The translations under genes were made by a program, and so were the position numbers. DNA of 21,579 nucleotides from Aigarchaeota archaeon (GTDB lineage: Archaea; Thermoproteota; Nitrososphaeria_A; Caldarchaeales; Wolframiiraptoraceae), in the NCBI GenBank assembly GCA_025059415.1, contig JANXDQ010000014.1, positions 1 to 21,579 of the forward strand, given 5' to 3'. Position 1 is the stretch's first letter, and the number at the start of each line of letters is the position of its first letter. Shown piece by piece: positions 21,272 to 21,579 of the stretch. The notes below the pieces were generated by a model. That model made no database searches. It was not told the origin of the DNA and saw only the letters and a list, made by a program, of their open reading frames with translations.

Positions 21272-21579
21272 CTATTCACCCATAACGGTTACCACGACCT
21301 TCCTATTTCTAGGCCTAGTATCAAGTTCTATGAATACTATCTGCTGCCAAGTCCCCAAGACCAGCGATCCACCTCGAACCGGGACACTCAGGCTCGGCCC
21401 AAGCATCGTGGCCCTCACGTGGCTGTGACCATTATAGTCCCCCCACCTCAAATGGTGCTCGTATTCGGCGTTCCTGGGGGCCATCCTCTCCAAGGCCATT
21501 AAAAGGTCCCTTTTCAGGCCGGGCTCATACTCCATGGTCGAAACCGCGGCGGTAGACCCTATCGCGAAGATGTGGACGA
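21272..21579 (-). CDS. YjbQ/UPF0047 family protein, N-terminus beyond the window
   Basis: Partial gene: the frame is open to the right edge, and about 101 C-terminal residues are visible. They match the UPF0047 (YjbQ) family, about 130-140 residues long when complete. The motifs are HIFAIGSTAAVSTMEYEPGL, then YNGHSHVRATMLGPSLSVPV and GTWQQIVFIELDTRPRNRKV, ending in VVTVMGE. The histidines in NGHSHV and in YEHH are the conserved polar cluster of the family. E. coli YjbQ has a weak thiamine-phosphate synthase activity, but the true role is not settled. The ATG at 21535 is internal, because the preceding codons are clearly family sequence. It converges with the coiled-coil gene, five bases between stops. 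Confidence 0.9.
   Translation of the reverse strand, partial: VHIFAIGSTAAVSTMEYEPGLKRDLLMALERMAPRNAEYEHHLRWGDYNGHSHVRATMLGPSLSVPVRGGSLVLGTWQQIVFIELDTRPRNRKVVVTVMGE

Noticed and set aside
1..21579. Mobile elements, CRISPR arrays, toxin-antitoxin or defence genes
   Set aside because: No transposase or integrase motifs, no regularly spaced repeats, and nearly every gene falls in a housekeeping family.

Overview
This window is archaeal chromosome, most likely from a thermophilic member of the TACK side of the tree. The evidence is an archaeal-type S-adenosylmethionine synthetase, a RIO2 kinase, an Sm-like protein, NucS, an ATP-dependent DNA ligase, CDKAL1-type rather than bacterial MiaB, and a tRNA-Cys without an encoded CCA. 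Promoters are TATA-like boxes centred about 25 bases before leaderless or nearly leaderless starts, and Arg codons are mostly AGG/AGA. A Korarchaeota-like lineage is my guess, but nothing here proves it. Nearly all genes are housekeeping. I see no mobile elements, CRISPR arrays or obviously foreign segments.

Layout. (1) 104-3233, plus strand: a purine-type phosphoribosyltransferase, a CDKAL1-type tRNA methylthiotransferase and a ThiI-family protein, each with its own TATA-like box. (2) 3234-8464, minus strand: nitroreductase, polyprenyl diphosphate synthase, adenosine-specific kinase, a C/D box small RNA, IMP dehydrogenase without CBS domains, and a beta-CASP-type metallo-hydrolase. (3) 8558-11672, plus strand: tRNA-Cys, homoserine kinase, threonine synthase and NucS; thrB, thrC and probably nucS form an operon. 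(4) 11669-18184, minus strand: an ileS / RIO2 / zinc-ribbon membrane protein operon, then separately promoted Sm-like and SAM synthetase genes. (5) 18185-18922: two intergenic stretches around a small membrane-protein gene that appears frameshifted. (6) 18923-21266, plus strand: DNA ligase coupled to a coiled-coil protein, facing a YjbQ-family gene cut by the window edge.

The most interesting feature is the unannotated C/D box guide RNA at about 5840-5899. It has textbook C, D', C' and D boxes, two 12-nt guides and a TATA box at the right distance. Its two guides are complementary to each other, and one can pair with the universally conserved 16S 790-loop sequence. Other points worth a second look: the ThiI-family protein has lost the PP-loop Asp and has no CxxC; the methylthiotransferase has CX4CX2C instead of CX3CX2C; the small membrane-protein gene is broken at a seven-base homopolymer; a GC-rich, structured, non-coding block lies upstream of ileS; and an unrecognised coiled-coil protein starts one base after DNA ligase.

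Three convergent gene pairs abut or overlap at their stop codons. First genes of transcription units look leaderless, while internal operon genes have Shine-Dalgarno-like sites.
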